This document shows, one piece after another, positions 46,690-55,760 of a stretch of DNA of 64,000 nt. Position numbers and translations under genes: made by a program. How positions within the stretch are numbered: position 1 is the stretch's first letter; every line of letters begins with the position of its first letter. The notes under the pieces are model-generated. The model saw only the letters and a list, made by a program, of their open reading frames with translations, made no database searches and was not told the DNA's origin. The DNA comes from Leisingera sp. SS27 (GTDB lineage Bacteria; Pseudomonadota; Alphaproteobacteria; Rhodobacterales; Rhodobacteraceae). Location of the stretch: the NCBI RefSeq assembly GCF_028368855.1, contig NZ_JAQNCY010000006.1, positions 62,001 to 126,000 of the forward strand. Reading direction: 5' to 3'.

Positions 46690-47362
46690 AGCCCGCGCTG
46701 CCGGGAGCAGGGTCATCGCTTTCGGTATCGCCGCCATTGTTGCCCTTCTCGTCATTGCCGGGACTGTCCTGCTTCTGACGCTGCCTGACGCCAATGCCTT
46801 CAACGCCCGGGTGGAGCACCTGTTCGTGGAAAACGACCTGACCACCCAGGCCGAAATCAAACTGCTGGAGATCCTGGCCCAGTCCGGCACAGCCTTTGCC
46901 GATACGCTGACGAGCTACCGGATGGTGATTTTTGTGCTGCTGGTTTTTGCCACGGCGATGATGGTGGCGGCGCTGACAGTGCTGGGAATGCTGGTGATGC
47001 TGAACCGCCGCATGGCTCAGATTGAACGCTCAGGCATTCAGGTAAACGAACTGCTGATCAGCCGCGATGAGAACACCGTCTACCTCAACAGCATGGGATT
47101 CAAGCTGACACCGGCTGCGATGGAGACTCTCTCGGTACTGGCCGAGGCCCGGCTGGACGACGACGTTCTGTCAGGCGCTGAGATCGAGGCGGTAATTTCC
47201 GGCCGCGTTTCTGCCGATTGCGAGGAAGCCGCCGGCGCCACCCGGATAAAACGCCTGCGGGACACTTTGGGCAACCAGATGGTCAGCGAGCTTTTGGTCA
47301 AGAACATAGCCAAACGCGGCTATGTTCTGGCAATCAGCAAGGACGTGATCCGCATGATCTGA
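46661..47362 (+). CDS. Two-TM inner-membrane protein with cytoplasmic OmpR-like winged-helix domain
   Basis: 233 residues. Membrane helices at about 18-41 and 87-114 enclose a 45-residue periplasmic loop. The C-terminal part (about 133-228) follows the OmpR/PhoB DNA-binding pattern: a beta hairpin LLISRDENTVYLNS, FKLTPAAMETLSVLAEA, LSGAEIEAVISG, the recognition helix ATRIKRLRDTLG and the wing LLVKNIAKRGYVLAIS. It lacks a receiver domain. A ToxR-like membrane regulator is the best reading, though with inverted domain order. ATG at 46661 follows AGGAAGG and overlaps the secreted-protein gene. Confidence 0.8.
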   Translation: MPDPTISVSEARAAGSRVIAFGIAAIVALLVIAGTVLLLTLPDANAFNARVEHLFVENDLTTQAEIKLLEILAQSGTAFADTLTSYRMVIFVLLVFATAMMVAALTVLGMLVMLNRRMAQIERSGIQVNELLISRDENTVYLNSMGFKLTPAAMETLSVLAEARLDDDVLSGAEIEAVISGRVSADCEEAAGATRIKRLRDTLGNQMVSELLVKNIAKRGYVLAISKDVIRMI

Positions 47363-47435
47363 TCTCTGCTCCGTTCTGCTCAATATCATGTGTCCACCAC
47401 TGGAAATTCTGCACGAAGCCCCCAAGTAGACCAGA

Positions 47436-47464
47436 ACCGGCCAGCGCCGGCCGGTCCTGTTTTT
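47436..47464 (+). terminator. Probable terminator between the winged-helix gene and the DUF427-cyclase gene
   Basis: ACCGGCC, loop AGCGCC, GGCCGGT, followed by CCTGTTTTT. It lies 74 bp after the winged-helix stop and 37 bp before the cyclase ATG. Confidence 0.65.
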
Positions 47465-47500
47465 GCCCTGTCACCGGCTCAAAGGACAAGGAAGCAAGGG

Positions 47501-49075
47501 ATGGACACACAGTTACAGACCCGCAACCGGGGCTACGGCATTATTGTCGAACCGCTGCAAGGCCTGGTCACCGCCCGGCGCAACGGCACTGTTCTGGCGC
47601 AAAGCGCCCGGGCCAAGGTGATGTATGAAACCCGCCTGCCGCCAGCGGTCTACTTCCCGGCGGACGACGTAACCGCCCCTCTGTCCGCCCATACTCCCCT
47701 GCAGACTTTCTGCCCTTTCAAAGGCACCGCAAGCTACCGCGATATCCTGCTGCCAGACGATGCCGTGCAGAACGCTGTCTGGGCCTACGAGGACGCCTTG
47801 CCCGAGGCCGCCGCCATTTCCGGCCACATCGGTTTCATGCCCAGCGCAGAGGTCGAATTCGATTTCGGCAGCAACACCGTGGAGATGCCGGATTACGGCA
47901 ATATCTCCGGCCCGGTAATTGACTGGCTTTTGCGTGATGCTTCGATGGTGGCAACTCCGGAAGAACTGACCGCCGCGCTGGCAGAGAAATTCGTAGAGCA
48001 GGGCATCTACTTGTCCCGGCTCTCGGTCATGGCTTGGTCCCTGCACCCGCTGATCGCGGGAAAGAACTACATCTGGCAGAAGAAAACAGGCGAGGTCACG
48101 ACCTACGCCCCCTCCTATGAAATCCACGACCACCCGGCATATCAGAACAGCCCGCTGCGCCATGTCTCCAACGGGCTGGGCGGGGTGCGGCACCGGCTGG
48201 ACGCCTGCTGCACCGACGATGCTTTTCCCATTCTTGAGGATTTGCGCAAGGAAGGCGCCACCGATTATGTCGCCATGCCGCTGCGGTTCTCGGACGGGCG
48301 GATCAATGTGCTGACACTTACCAGCGACCATCCGAATGGCTTTTCGACCGCCAACCTGGGCCTGATTTTCGAATGCTCCGGGGTGATCGCCCGCTACTAC
48401 GAGATCTTCATGCAGCGCGAGAACGCCCAGGCGCTACTGGAAACATACGTGGGCAAGCGCACCGGCGCCCGGGTGCTCGGCGGCGAGATCCGCCGCGGCG
48501 ACGGCGACGAAATTGACGCCGCCATCATGTTCTGCGATCTGCGCGGCTCCACCCGGCTGGAGGAGCAGCTGGGCCGCCGGGACTACATCGCGCTCTTGAA
48601 CCAGTTCTTCGAGACCGCCTCGACCATCGTGCATGATCACGGCGGCGAAGTGCTGAAATTCATCGGCGATGCTGTGCTGGCCGTCTTCCCGGCGGGCAGC
48701 AACCCGGACAGGGCGCGCGCACAAGCCCTGGACAGCGCCCGCGCCATTGTTGCCCGGCTGGAAGAGATCGCCCAAGAGGAAGAAGGCCACCGCTGCGAGG
48801 CCGCCATCGGCATTGCCTATGGCCGGGTGACCTATGGCAACATTGGCTCGCGCGAGCGTCTGGACTTCACGGTAATCGGCCAGGCCGCCAATATCGCCGC
48901 CCGGCTGGGCGACTACGGAAAAACCGCTGACCACGCGATTGTCGTCAGCCGTGACATCTTGGGTGACACCTCTCAAGGCATCTCGCTCGGCGCAGTCAGC
49001 CTGCACAATGTCTCCCAGCCCGTCAGCTGCTTTGCAATTCAAGCCGGCGGAAATTCCCAGGCAGCTGCAGAGTAA
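47501..49075 (+). CDS. DUF427-GAF-like-class III nucleotide cyclase fusion
   Basis: 524 residues. The DUF427 domain (about 10-120) has ETRLPPAVYFPADDV, TFCPFKGTASY and WAYEDALPEAAAISGHIGF, the core of that family. A middle region (about 140-320) resembles a GAF sensor, as in other soluble cyclases of this kind. The class III cyclase domain (about 335-510) has IMFCDLRGSTRLEEQL with a metal Asp near 348, VLKFIGDAVLAVFP and IGQAANIAARLG. No membrane segment. The ATG at 47501 follows AAGGG; the upstream frame has no family character. Confidence 0.9.
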   Translation: MDTQLQTRNRGYGIIVEPLQGLVTARRNGTVLAQSARAKVMYETRLPPAVYFPADDVTAPLSAHTPLQTFCPFKGTASYRDILLPDDAVQNAVWAYEDALPEAAAISGHIGFMPSAEVEFDFGSNTVEMPDYGNISGPVIDWLLRDASMVATPEELTAALAEKFVEQGIYLSRLSVMAWSLHPLIAGKNYIWQKKTGEVTTYAPSYEIHDHPAYQNSPLRHVSNGLGGVRHRLDACCTDDAFPILEDLRKEGATDYVAMPLRFSDGRINVLTLTSDHPNGFSTANLGLIFECSGVIARYYEIFMQRENAQALLETYVGKRTGARVLGGEIRRGDGDEIDAAIMFCDLRGSTRLEEQLGRRDYIALLNQFFETASTIVHDHGGEVLKFIGDAVLAVFPAGSNPDRARAQALDSARAIVARLEEIAQEEEGHRCEAAIGIAYGRVTYGNIGSRERLDFTVIGQAANIAARLGDYGKTADHAIVVSRDILGDTSQGISLGAVSLHNVSQPVSCFAIQAGGNSQAAAE

Positions 49076-49108
49076 CCCTGCCACAGGCAGTCTTCTCAGC
49101 CTCCCCTT

Positions 49109-49133
49109 CGGCACTGCCCCCAGGGCAGTGCCG
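49109..49133. terminator. Perfect 10-bp hairpin in a convergent gap
   Basis: CGGCACTGCC, loop CCCAG, GGCAGTGCCG. It lies between the convergent cyclase and acyltransferase genes. No T run on either strand, so it may be a rho-type or processing hairpin rather than an intrinsic terminator. Confidence 0.45.
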
Positions 49134-49201
49134 TGCCCAAGGCTGCTTTGCCGGTATCTGTGATGCAGGCAAAAGGCACGGGAGCCCCTCCCGCCGCTCG
49201 A

Positions 49202-50236
49202 TCAGCCCGCCGCCAAGGAGCGCTGCCCCGCATCGCCCATCGAGACCAGCAGCGGCGCCTCCGCCTGCCGCGCCTTGAAATCCGCCTTTCCGGCCATCCC
49301 ATGCCAGCCTGCCTGCACCAGAGATTGCGCAACCGCGCCGCCCAGCGTTGTGCCCGGACCAGTCACGATGAACAGGTCCGGCGCAAACTCATAAGCTGCA
49401 TTCTGCACCGCGCGGGTGAAATCATAGGTCTCCACAACCTGATGACCCAAAGTGTAATCCCACAGGGCCTGCGTATCCGTGGCACCCGGCCACCAGATCT
49501 GCCCGCGCCCGTCGACCAGCGGCACATCCGGCTGGGTGAACATCTCCGCCCCCAGCTGCTTACGCCCCTCCGCCGCAACCGGCGCCTGCAGGCGTGTGTG
49601 AAATGCCGCGTGGTTTGCCAGCCGCATTGGGAAACGTTCCTCCACCACTGGCACTGCGCCCTCAAACGCCGCCAGCCCGGCCTCGTTTCCGGCCAGCACC
49701 AGCATCCCGCCCAGATCAATCGACAGCGCCAGGTCATGCCCCTCGCGCGCAGTGATCTCTGCCGCCAGCGCCAGCAGCTCCGCCTTGCGCACAGGGTTGT
49801 TCAACCAGTCCGCTCCGGCAAAGGGATAGACCAGCTGGCCGCCGATCAGCTGGTCCTGCATCAGCGTGCCCATGGTGTTCACCACCTTGAACCCGTCCGT
49901 TGCGCTCAGCGCCCCGCCAGCCGCCAGCGCAATATACCAGCCCATTGAGTTGCCGGTGACTGCAACCACCTCGATATCCTCAGCCAGGGACTGCGCATCC
50001 GCCAATGCGGACGCATAGATCAGCGGCGAGGCATTATCCCCGCGCGAATACTTCGACACGGAGAACCGCGCGGCCCCGTCCAGCGCGGTGATCTCTTCCT
50101 GCCCGGCGTCCCGGCGCTGCGCGTCAAAGCCCGCAAACAGCGCCGCCTTGTCCGCGTGGTGGCGGTGCAGATAGCCCAGCTCCGCCTTGTTGTAGGTGCC
50201 CCGGCCGGGGCAAATCAAAACGGCGGTGCGGGTCAT
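49202..50236 (-). CDS. FabD-like acyltransferase (ACP S-malonyltransferase fold)
   Basis: 344 residues. The acyltransferase nucleophile elbow is VAVTGNSMGW with Ser97, where FabD has GHSLGE, and the catalytic His is His213 in NHAAFHTRLQ. The Gly-rich PGRGTYN near the start stands where FabD has FPGQG. The altered elbow suggests a different acyl donor or acceptor. It overlaps the fused E1 gene by ATGA, so the two act together; no acyl-carrier gene is adjacent. Confidence 0.85.
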   Translation of the reverse strand: MTRTAVLICPGRGTYNKAELGYLHRHHADKAALFAGFDAQRRDAGQEEITALDGAARFSVSKYSRGDNASPLIYASALADAQSLAEDIEVVAVTGNSMGWYIALAAGGALSATDGFKVVNTMGTLMQDQLIGGQLVYPFAGADWLNNPVRKAELLALAAEITAREGHDLALSIDLGGMLVLAGNEAGLAAFEGAVPVVEERFPMRLANHAAFHTRLQAPVAAEGRKQLGAEMFTQPDVPLVDGRGQIWWPGATDTQALWDYTLGHQVVETYDFTRAVQNAAYEFAPDLFIVTGPGTTLGGAVAQSLVQAGWHGMAGKADFKARQAEAPLLVSMGDAGQRSLAAG

Positions 50237-52422
50237 AACTTGCCTCCTGCCAGCTTCAACGCAGCCGAAACAATGCTATCCTTCGACGGCAGCGTCGCAC
50301 CATAGGCCGGCCCGGTTGCAATAAAGCAATCGCTGGCGGCGATCCGAGCCGTTGGAGTATCATTCTGTTCTGCAAACAGCGCCATCAGCGCTTCCGACTG
50401 GCTGCCGGTGATGCGGCATTCATCAACGATCAGAACGTTCTTGCAGCCCTCAACAGCCTCCAGCAATGCCGCCTCCGGCAGGGGCGCCAGCCAGCGCAAG
50501 TCCACAATTCGCGCATCCACGCCCTGCGCCGCCAGTTCGGCCTGCGCCTGGGCCGACAGGTAACGCCCATTGCCATAGGTCACGATGGCCAGATCGCTGC
50601 CCTCCCCATGCACGCCAACCTCCCCCAAGCCGATTTGCCGGTCCGGCGAGGGATAGCTCCGCATCCAGCCGCCATCCTTGGCCTCATGCAGGTCCCGCAT
50701 CGGATAAAGCGCGATGGGTTCGACAAAGACCACCACCCGCTGTTCCTCGCGCGCCAACCGCACCGCCTCGCGCATCATCATCGCGGCCTCCGCCCCGTCC
50801 GACGGGCAGGCAATCACCAGCCCCGGAATGTCGCGCAGCACCGCCAGCGAGTTGTCGTTGTGGAAATGGCCGCCAAACCCCTTCTGATACCCCAGCCCTG
50901 CAATCCGCAGCACCATCGGGTTCGAAAACTGCCCGTTGGAGAAAAACGGCAGCGTCGCCGCCTCGCCGCGCAGCTGGTCCTCGGCGTTGTGCAGATAGGC
51001 GAGGAACTGGATTTCCGGGATGGGAAGGAAACCGTTGTGCCCCATGCCAATCGCCAGCCCCAGGATCGACTGCTCGTCCAACAGCGTGTCGATCACCCGG
51101 TCTGGCCCGAACCGCTGCTGCAATTTCTGGCTGACGCCGTAGACCCCGCCCTTGCGGCCCACGTCCTCGCCCATCATGACGATCTCGCCGTGCTCCAGCA
51201 TCAGGTCGGTCAGCGCCCAATTGATCAGGCGCGACATCGGCTGCGGCTCCTCCATCGCCCGCATGTCGCTGCCGAACGCCTCTGTGCGCGCTTCGGCACT
51301 GGGGCCGTTGGTGGGCGCGCACTCCCGCTTGGGCGGGATCAGGCTGGCCGCCACATCGTCAGCCGTTTTCAGATGCGGCCGTGCCACCGCCTCAGCCCGG
51401 ATCCGCTCCACCCGCGCGCAGGTCTCTTGATAAATCTTCAGCGCCCCGGCCGGCTTCAATGCCCCGGCCTCATCCAGCAGCCGCACCGAATGCAGCAGCG
51501 GATCGTTGGCCTCATCCGCCTCCACCTCTGCCTTGGCCATATATGTGGTCGGCACATCCGCCCCGGCATGGCCATACAGGCGCACGGTGCGTAAATGCAG
51601 GAACGCCGGCTTCTTGCGGGTTCGAACATACTCCGCCGCCTCCTGCGCCACAGCAAAGGCGTTATAGATATCCAGCCCGTCTGCCTTGAAATACTTGATG
51701 CCTGGCCGCCCGGCCATTGAGGTCTCGATCCAGCCCTTTGGCGTCTTGGTCGAAATACCGATGCCGTTGTCCTCGCAGACAAACAGCAACGGCAGCGGCG
51801 TCGACTGCACGGAGGTCCAGCCCGCGGTGTTGATCGCGCCCTGCGCGGTCGAGTGGTTGGCTGAGGCATCTCCGAAGGAACACATGACAATGGCATCCTC
51901 CGGCAGCATCTGATGCTCTGGCTGGTGCCGCTTGGCGGCACCGATGGAATAGGCCGCGCCCACTGCCTTGGGCAGATGCGAGGCAATGGTCGAGGTTTGA
52001 GGCGGGATCATCAGCGCCTTGGATCCCAGCACCTTGTGCCGCCCGCCAGAGGTCGGATCTTCGCTGGAGCAGGCAAAGGATAGCAGCATGTCCCAAGCAA
52101 TCCGCTGCCCCGGCACCTGATCGGCACGGGCGATCTGAAAAGCCGCATCACGGTAGTGCAGGAACGCCATGTCGGTGGGGTGCAGCGCACGGGCCACCGC
52201 CGCCATCCCCTCGTGCCCGGAAGAGCCGATGGTATAGAACCCCTGCCCCGCTTTCTGCATGTCGCGGCTGGTCAGATCCAGCGCCCGGCTCAGGACCTGC
52301 GCGCGGAAGGCGGAAACTGCTTCGGCTGCGGCCAGCGGCCCGGCTGGTGCAGCGCCTGCAGGCAGATTCCCGGCCTTGACCCGGTCCAGGAAATTCTGAT
52401 GCACGATCTGAGCGCGGTCCAT
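50233..52422 (-). CDS. TPP-dependent 2-oxoacid dehydrogenase E1, alpha and beta parts fused
   Basis: 729 residues. The E1-alpha part (about 20-360) has the TPP/Mg motif CSFGDASANHSTAQGAINTA and GSSGHEGMAAVARAL. The E1-beta part (about 395-729) starts MSRLINWALTDLMLEHGEIVMMGEDVGRKGGVYGV and has the beta-type glutamate contacts and the VDECRITGSQSEALM C-terminus. Branched-chain 2-oxoacid-type E1 is closest. No E2 or E3 is adjacent. The next gene is a FabD-like acyltransferase. Confidence 0.88.
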   Translation of the reverse strand: MDRAQIVHQNFLDRVKAGNLPAGAAPAGPLAAAEAVSAFRAQVLSRALDLTSRDMQKAGQGFYTIGSSGHEGMAAVARALHPTDMAFLHYRDAAFQIARADQVPGQRIAWDMLLSFACSSEDPTSGGRHKVLGSKALMIPPQTSTIASHLPKAVGAAYSIGAAKRHQPEHQMLPEDAIVMCSFGDASANHSTAQGAINTAGWTSVQSTPLPLLFVCEDNGIGISTKTPKGWIETSMAGRPGIKYFKADGLDIYNAFAVAQEAAEYVRTRKKPAFLHLRTVRLYGHAGADVPTTYMAKAEVEADEANDPLLHSVRLLDEAGALKPAGALKIYQETCARVERIRAEAVARPHLKTADDVAASLIPPKRECAPTNGPSAEARTEAFGSDMRAMEEPQPMSRLINWALTDLMLEHGEIVMMGEDVGRKGGVYGVSQKLQQRFGPDRVIDTLLDEQSILGLAIGMGHNGFLPIPEIQFLAYLHNAEDQLRGEAATLPFFSNGQFSNPMVLRIAGLGYQKGFGGHFHNDNSLAVLRDIPGLVIACPSDGAEAAMMMREAVRLAREEQRVVVFVEPIALYPMRDLHEAKDGGWMRSYPSPDRQIGLGEVGVHGEGSDLAIVTYGNGRYLSAQAQAELAAQGVDARIVDLRWLAPLPEAALLEAVEGCKNVLIVDECRITGSQSEALMALFAEQNDTPTARIAASDCFIATGPAYGATLPSKDSIVSAALKLAGGKL

Positions 52423-52674
52423 GCGGCCTCCTTACGCTGGCTGACCGTGCCTTTATCCGCGAAACCGGAACTTGAAGCCAATGAGATTGCGCACTGGCAT
52501 CATTCCAAAACGGAATGCCAGACCCGCCAATCAGTCCGGATTTTCACTCAAAGCCTTAAAGCGCCGCACTTAAGCCAAACGCAGCAATCCAATGCTCAAC
52601 CACAGTTGGCTCTGCCCGCCTTTTCCGTTTGACGGCCTTGGCGAACCATCTTATACGCCCTCCCCACGACACCT

Positions 52675-52761
52675 GCCCAGGTGGCGGAATTGGTAGACGC
52701 GCTAGCTTCAGGTGCTAGTGTCCGTATGGACGTGGAGGTTCGAGTCCTCTCCTGGGCACCA
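52675..52761 (+). tRNA. tRNA-Leu (anticodon CAG)
   Basis: 87 nt including the encoded CCA. Acceptor stem GCCCAGG pairs with CCTGGGC. The anticodon stem CTAGC/GCTAG holds loop TTCAGGT, anticodon CAG. A long variable arm (about 14 nt, GTCCGTATGGAC) and the T-arm GGTTCGAGTCC are typical of Leu tRNAs. It reads CUG, a very frequent codon in this GC-rich genome. The A+T-richer protease gene begins 259 bp downstream. Confidence 0.97.
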
Positions 52762-53019
52762 TCCCCCTTTCAACATTCTGTTTCCTTTTGCGAACCAAAA
52801 AGCGCAAGCAGTTGTTTTCACCTGCTTTTGCCGCCAATCGCAACCATTTCACGCAACGTTCGCGCCACATTCCCGCAAAAGTAAGATCAGCCGGGCTTTC
52901 ATAGACTCTTTATAAATGGTTAAAGCGCAAAGATTGCAGGCGCAAAAGAGTCGCCACCAATAGTTGTTTTAACAGTTCAACGTTTCCCAGTACGTCGAAG
53001 GCAAACAGGAAGATAATTT

Positions 53020-54972
53020 ATGTGTTTAGATTGCATTGAACGTTCCGCATCCGATGGTCAGGACAATGTCAATTCTGCCAGAATTGTTGAAATCTCGGAC
53101 GCCGGGCATGGAACCTGGACCTCATACCGCATGTCCCCCGGTGACACGTTCGAAGGCACACTTTCCAGTGACGGAGACCGGGACTGGGTCGCCATCACTC
53201 TGACGGCGGGTGAAACATACGAAATTGAACTGAGCGGCGCAGCCGGCGGCGGCGGCACTTTGATCGACCCCTACCTGCGGCTTTACAATAGCCAAGGCAG
53301 CCTTGTCCGAAGCGACGACGACGGCGGTCCAGGTTATGATTCCGCGATAACCTTTACAGCGTCATCCAGCGGCACTTACTACATCAGTGCCGGCGCATAC
53401 TCCGACAGTTATTCTGGCAGTTACACGATCTCAACCGATGTGGATGAACCTGCACAGTACGGATCGCTGAGTGACCTGGCCGGCTATCTGACAGATGGCT
53501 ATTGGGAAGACAGCGGCCGGACTGGCCGCAGCTTCGACACTTCGGGCAGCAATGTCATTACCGTCAACCTGACTGGGCTGACCGCAGAAGGCCAGCAGCT
53601 CGCACGCTGGGCCCTGGAGGCCTGGGAGATGGTCGCAAACATCGAGTTTTCCGAAACCACCGGCAGCGCGGACATCACGTTTACCGACGACGAAAACTAT
53701 GAAACTGCATATTCAACCTCCGAAGTCGCAAACGGCGTAATCACATCATCAATAGTGAACGTCTCGCTTCCTTGGTTGAATTTCTATGGCACCAGTATCG
53801 ATAGCTATTCTCTTCAGACTTACATTCACGAGGTCGGCCACGCACTTGGGCTCGGACACCAGGGCGACTACAACGGCACCGCGACATACGGGTCCAGCGA
53901 GGAATTCACAAACGACAGCTGGCAGCTGTCAATCATGTCCTATTTCAGCCAGACAGATAACACCAGCGTGGACGCAAGCTATGCTTATCTGCTGACACCG
54001 ATGATGGCAGATATCATTGCCATTCAGGAACTGTACGGCGCACCAGGAAGCGGAGCGGCAACTGCCGGAGATACTGTCTGGGGTCCGGGCTCAACCCTGC
54101 CCGGCACCCTTGGCGATCTGTTTGGCGACCAGAATAATATTCAGGGCAACGCCGTTGCCTTTACTGTCTATGACCAGGGCGGCACAGACACTCTGGATGT
54201 CAGCAGCTATGACGAGGCAAGCCGTATCGACATGCGCCAAACCCAGTTCTCCGATGTTGGAGGGCTGACAGGAAATGTCGGCATTGCCCGCGGAACCATT
54301 GTCGAAAACCTGATCACAGGATCCGGCAACGATACTGTGATCGGCAACGATGTCTCCAACACTATCCACACCCATGACGGCAATGACATTGTCCGGGGCA
54401 GGATCGGCCACGACCGGATTTATGGCGGCAACGGCAATGACAGTCTGTATGGCGACCTGGGCTGGGACCGTTTGTTCGGCGGCAGCGGCAACGACCAGCT
54501 GACCGGCGGCGATGGCGGCGACCGCCTGTACGGCGGCAATGAATACGACTTGCTGGCGGGCGGAGAAGGCACCGACTGGCTGTATGGTGGCAACAACAAT
54601 GACCGCATGTATGGCGGCGGCGGCAACGATCAGCTGTACGGCGGCTGGGGCCGGGATCAGCTCTACGGCGGGAACGGTGACGATCTCCTGAACGGCGGGT
54701 TCGGCAGGGATGTCATGGCGGGCGGGTTCGGCCACGACACCTTTGTCTTCGCCAGCAACCACGGTCATGACCGCATTCTGGACTTCAGCACCAATTCGAG
54801 TGCCGAACGTATCGACCTGTCCCGCATTTCACAGATCGAAGATTTTGACGATGTGCTGGCTAATGCAACCACCACTGCAGATGGTGTGTTGATCACGACA
54901 GGCGCAAACGGCAGCATCCTGCTCGAAGATGTGCAGATCAGCAGCCTTGCTGCGGATGACTTCATCTTCTGA
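53020..54972 (+). CDS. RTX serralysin-type metalloprotease
   Basis: 650 residues, no signal peptide. The N-terminal region (about 30-140) is a pre-peptidase beta domain (GTWTSYRMSPGDTFEGTLSS and SGTYYISAGAYS). The protease domain has HEVGHALGLGH (His270, Glu271, His274, His280) and the Met-turn SIMSYF. About ten RTX nonapeptides follow from residue 463 to 570 (GGNGNDSLYG, GGSGNDQLTG) that bind Ca, and a C-terminal export region. Secreted through a type I system, whose genes are not nearby. ATG follows AGGAAG. Confidence 0.95.
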   Translation: MCLDCIERSASDGQDNVNSARIVEISDAGHGTWTSYRMSPGDTFEGTLSSDGDRDWVAITLTAGETYEIELSGAAGGGGTLIDPYLRLYNSQGSLVRSDDDGGPGYDSAITFTASSSGTYYISAGAYSDSYSGSYTISTDVDEPAQYGSLSDLAGYLTDGYWEDSGRTGRSFDTSGSNVITVNLTGLTAEGQQLARWALEAWEMVANIEFSETTGSADITFTDDENYETAYSTSEVANGVITSSIVNVSLPWLNFYGTSIDSYSLQTYIHEVGHALGLGHQGDYNGTATYGSSEEFTNDSWQLSIMSYFSQTDNTSVDASYAYLLTPMMADIIAIQELYGAPGSGAATAGDTVWGPGSTLPGTLGDLFGDQNNIQGNAVAFTVYDQGGTDTLDVSSYDEASRIDMRQTQFSDVGGLTGNVGIARGTIVENLITGSGNDTVIGNDVSNTIHTHDGNDIVRGRIGHDRIYGGNGNDSLYGDLGWDRLFGGSGNDQLTGGDGGDRLYGGNEYDLLAGGEGTDWLYGGNNNDRMYGGGGNDQLYGGWGRDQLYGGNGDDLLNGGFGRDVMAGGFGHDTFVFASNHGHDRILDFSTNSSAERIDLSRISQIEDFDDVLANATTTADGVLITTGANGSILLEDVQISSLAADDFIF

Positions 54973-55145
54973 CCGGCTGCCGGCATAACTTCTGCACGGG
55001 ACAGGTTTGTTTGTGTGCCGTGCAGGAGTCTTCAGGGATTCTTAGGACCCTTTGCCGTTTTTGAGGGCACAGTTGAGTTTGCAGGCCAAAGCGCCTATTT
55101 CCTCTGCAACAGCCCCGGTGCGGTGAATATCAAAAGGGAATTCCA

Positions 55146-55760
55146 GTGGCCAATTACCTGTACAAGAACGACCTGCCCGACGGGGTGGATCTCGGCCCCG
55201 TTGTCGCCATTGACTGCGAGACCATGGGTCTGAACCCGCACCGCGACCGCCTCTGCGTGATCCAGATGTCCGGCGGCGACGGCAATGCTCATATTGTTCA
55301 GGTGGAAAAAGGCCAGACTGGGGCTCCCAACCTGTGCCGGATGCTGGAAGACCCGAATGTTCTGAAGCTGTTTCATTTCGGCCGCTTCGACATTGCTGCG
55401 ATGTACCACGCTTTTGGCGCCCTGGCTGCACCGGTTTACTGCACCAAGATCGCCAGCCGCCTGGTGCGCACCTACACTGACCGCCACGGGCTGAAGAACC
55501 TGACACAGGAACTCTTGGGCATCGACATCTCCAAGCAGCAACAGATGAGCGATTGGGGCGCAGAGGAATTGACCGAGGCGCAGCTCGACTATGCGGCTTC
55601 CGACGTCCTGCACCTGCACAAGCTGCGCGACGCACTGGACAAGCGCCTGGCCCGCGAGGGACGCACCGAAATGGCTCAGGCCTGTTTTGATTTCCTCCCC
55701 ATGCGCGCCAAGCTGGATCTTGCCGGCTGGCCCGAAATTGACATCTTCGCCCACTCATGA
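55146..55760 (+). CDS. RNase D-like 3'-5' exonuclease (exonuclease domain only)
   Basis: 204 residues, DEDDy exonuclease: Exo I IDCETMGL near residue 22, Exo II FHFGRFDIAAM near 75 and Exo III YAASDVLHLH near 148. It lacks the HRDC domain of E. coli RNase D and is the short alphaproteobacterial type. The GTG at 55146 follows AAAGGGAA. Its stop overlaps kdsD by ATGA, linking an RNA exonuclease to the Kdo operon. Confidence 0.9.
   Translation: MANYLYKNDLPDGVDLGPVVAIDCETMGLNPHRDRLCVIQMSGGDGNAHIVQVEKGQTGAPNLCRMLEDPNVLKLFHFGRFDIAAMYHAFGALAAPVYCTKIASRLVRTYTDRHGLKNLTQELLGIDISKQQQMSDWGAEELTEAQLDYAASDVLHLHKLRDALDKRLAREGRTEMAQACFDFLPMRAKLDLAGWPEIDIFAHS

Noticed and set aside
54420-54740. Tandem repeats as a CRISPR array or satellite
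   Set aside because: They are in-frame RTX nonapeptides of the protease and vary in sequence without constant spacers.
54091-54768. 225-codon minus-strand frame, Val/Ala/Ile-repetitive
   Set aside because: It is the antisense reading of the RTX nonapeptide repeats, not a membrane protein.
54973-55145. Possible attR repeat of the tRNA-Leu 3' end downstream of the protease
   Set aside because: No match to the tRNA 3' end was seen; only an 8-bp inverted repeat CTGCACGG/CCGTGCAG (54992-55025), which may be a weak terminator.
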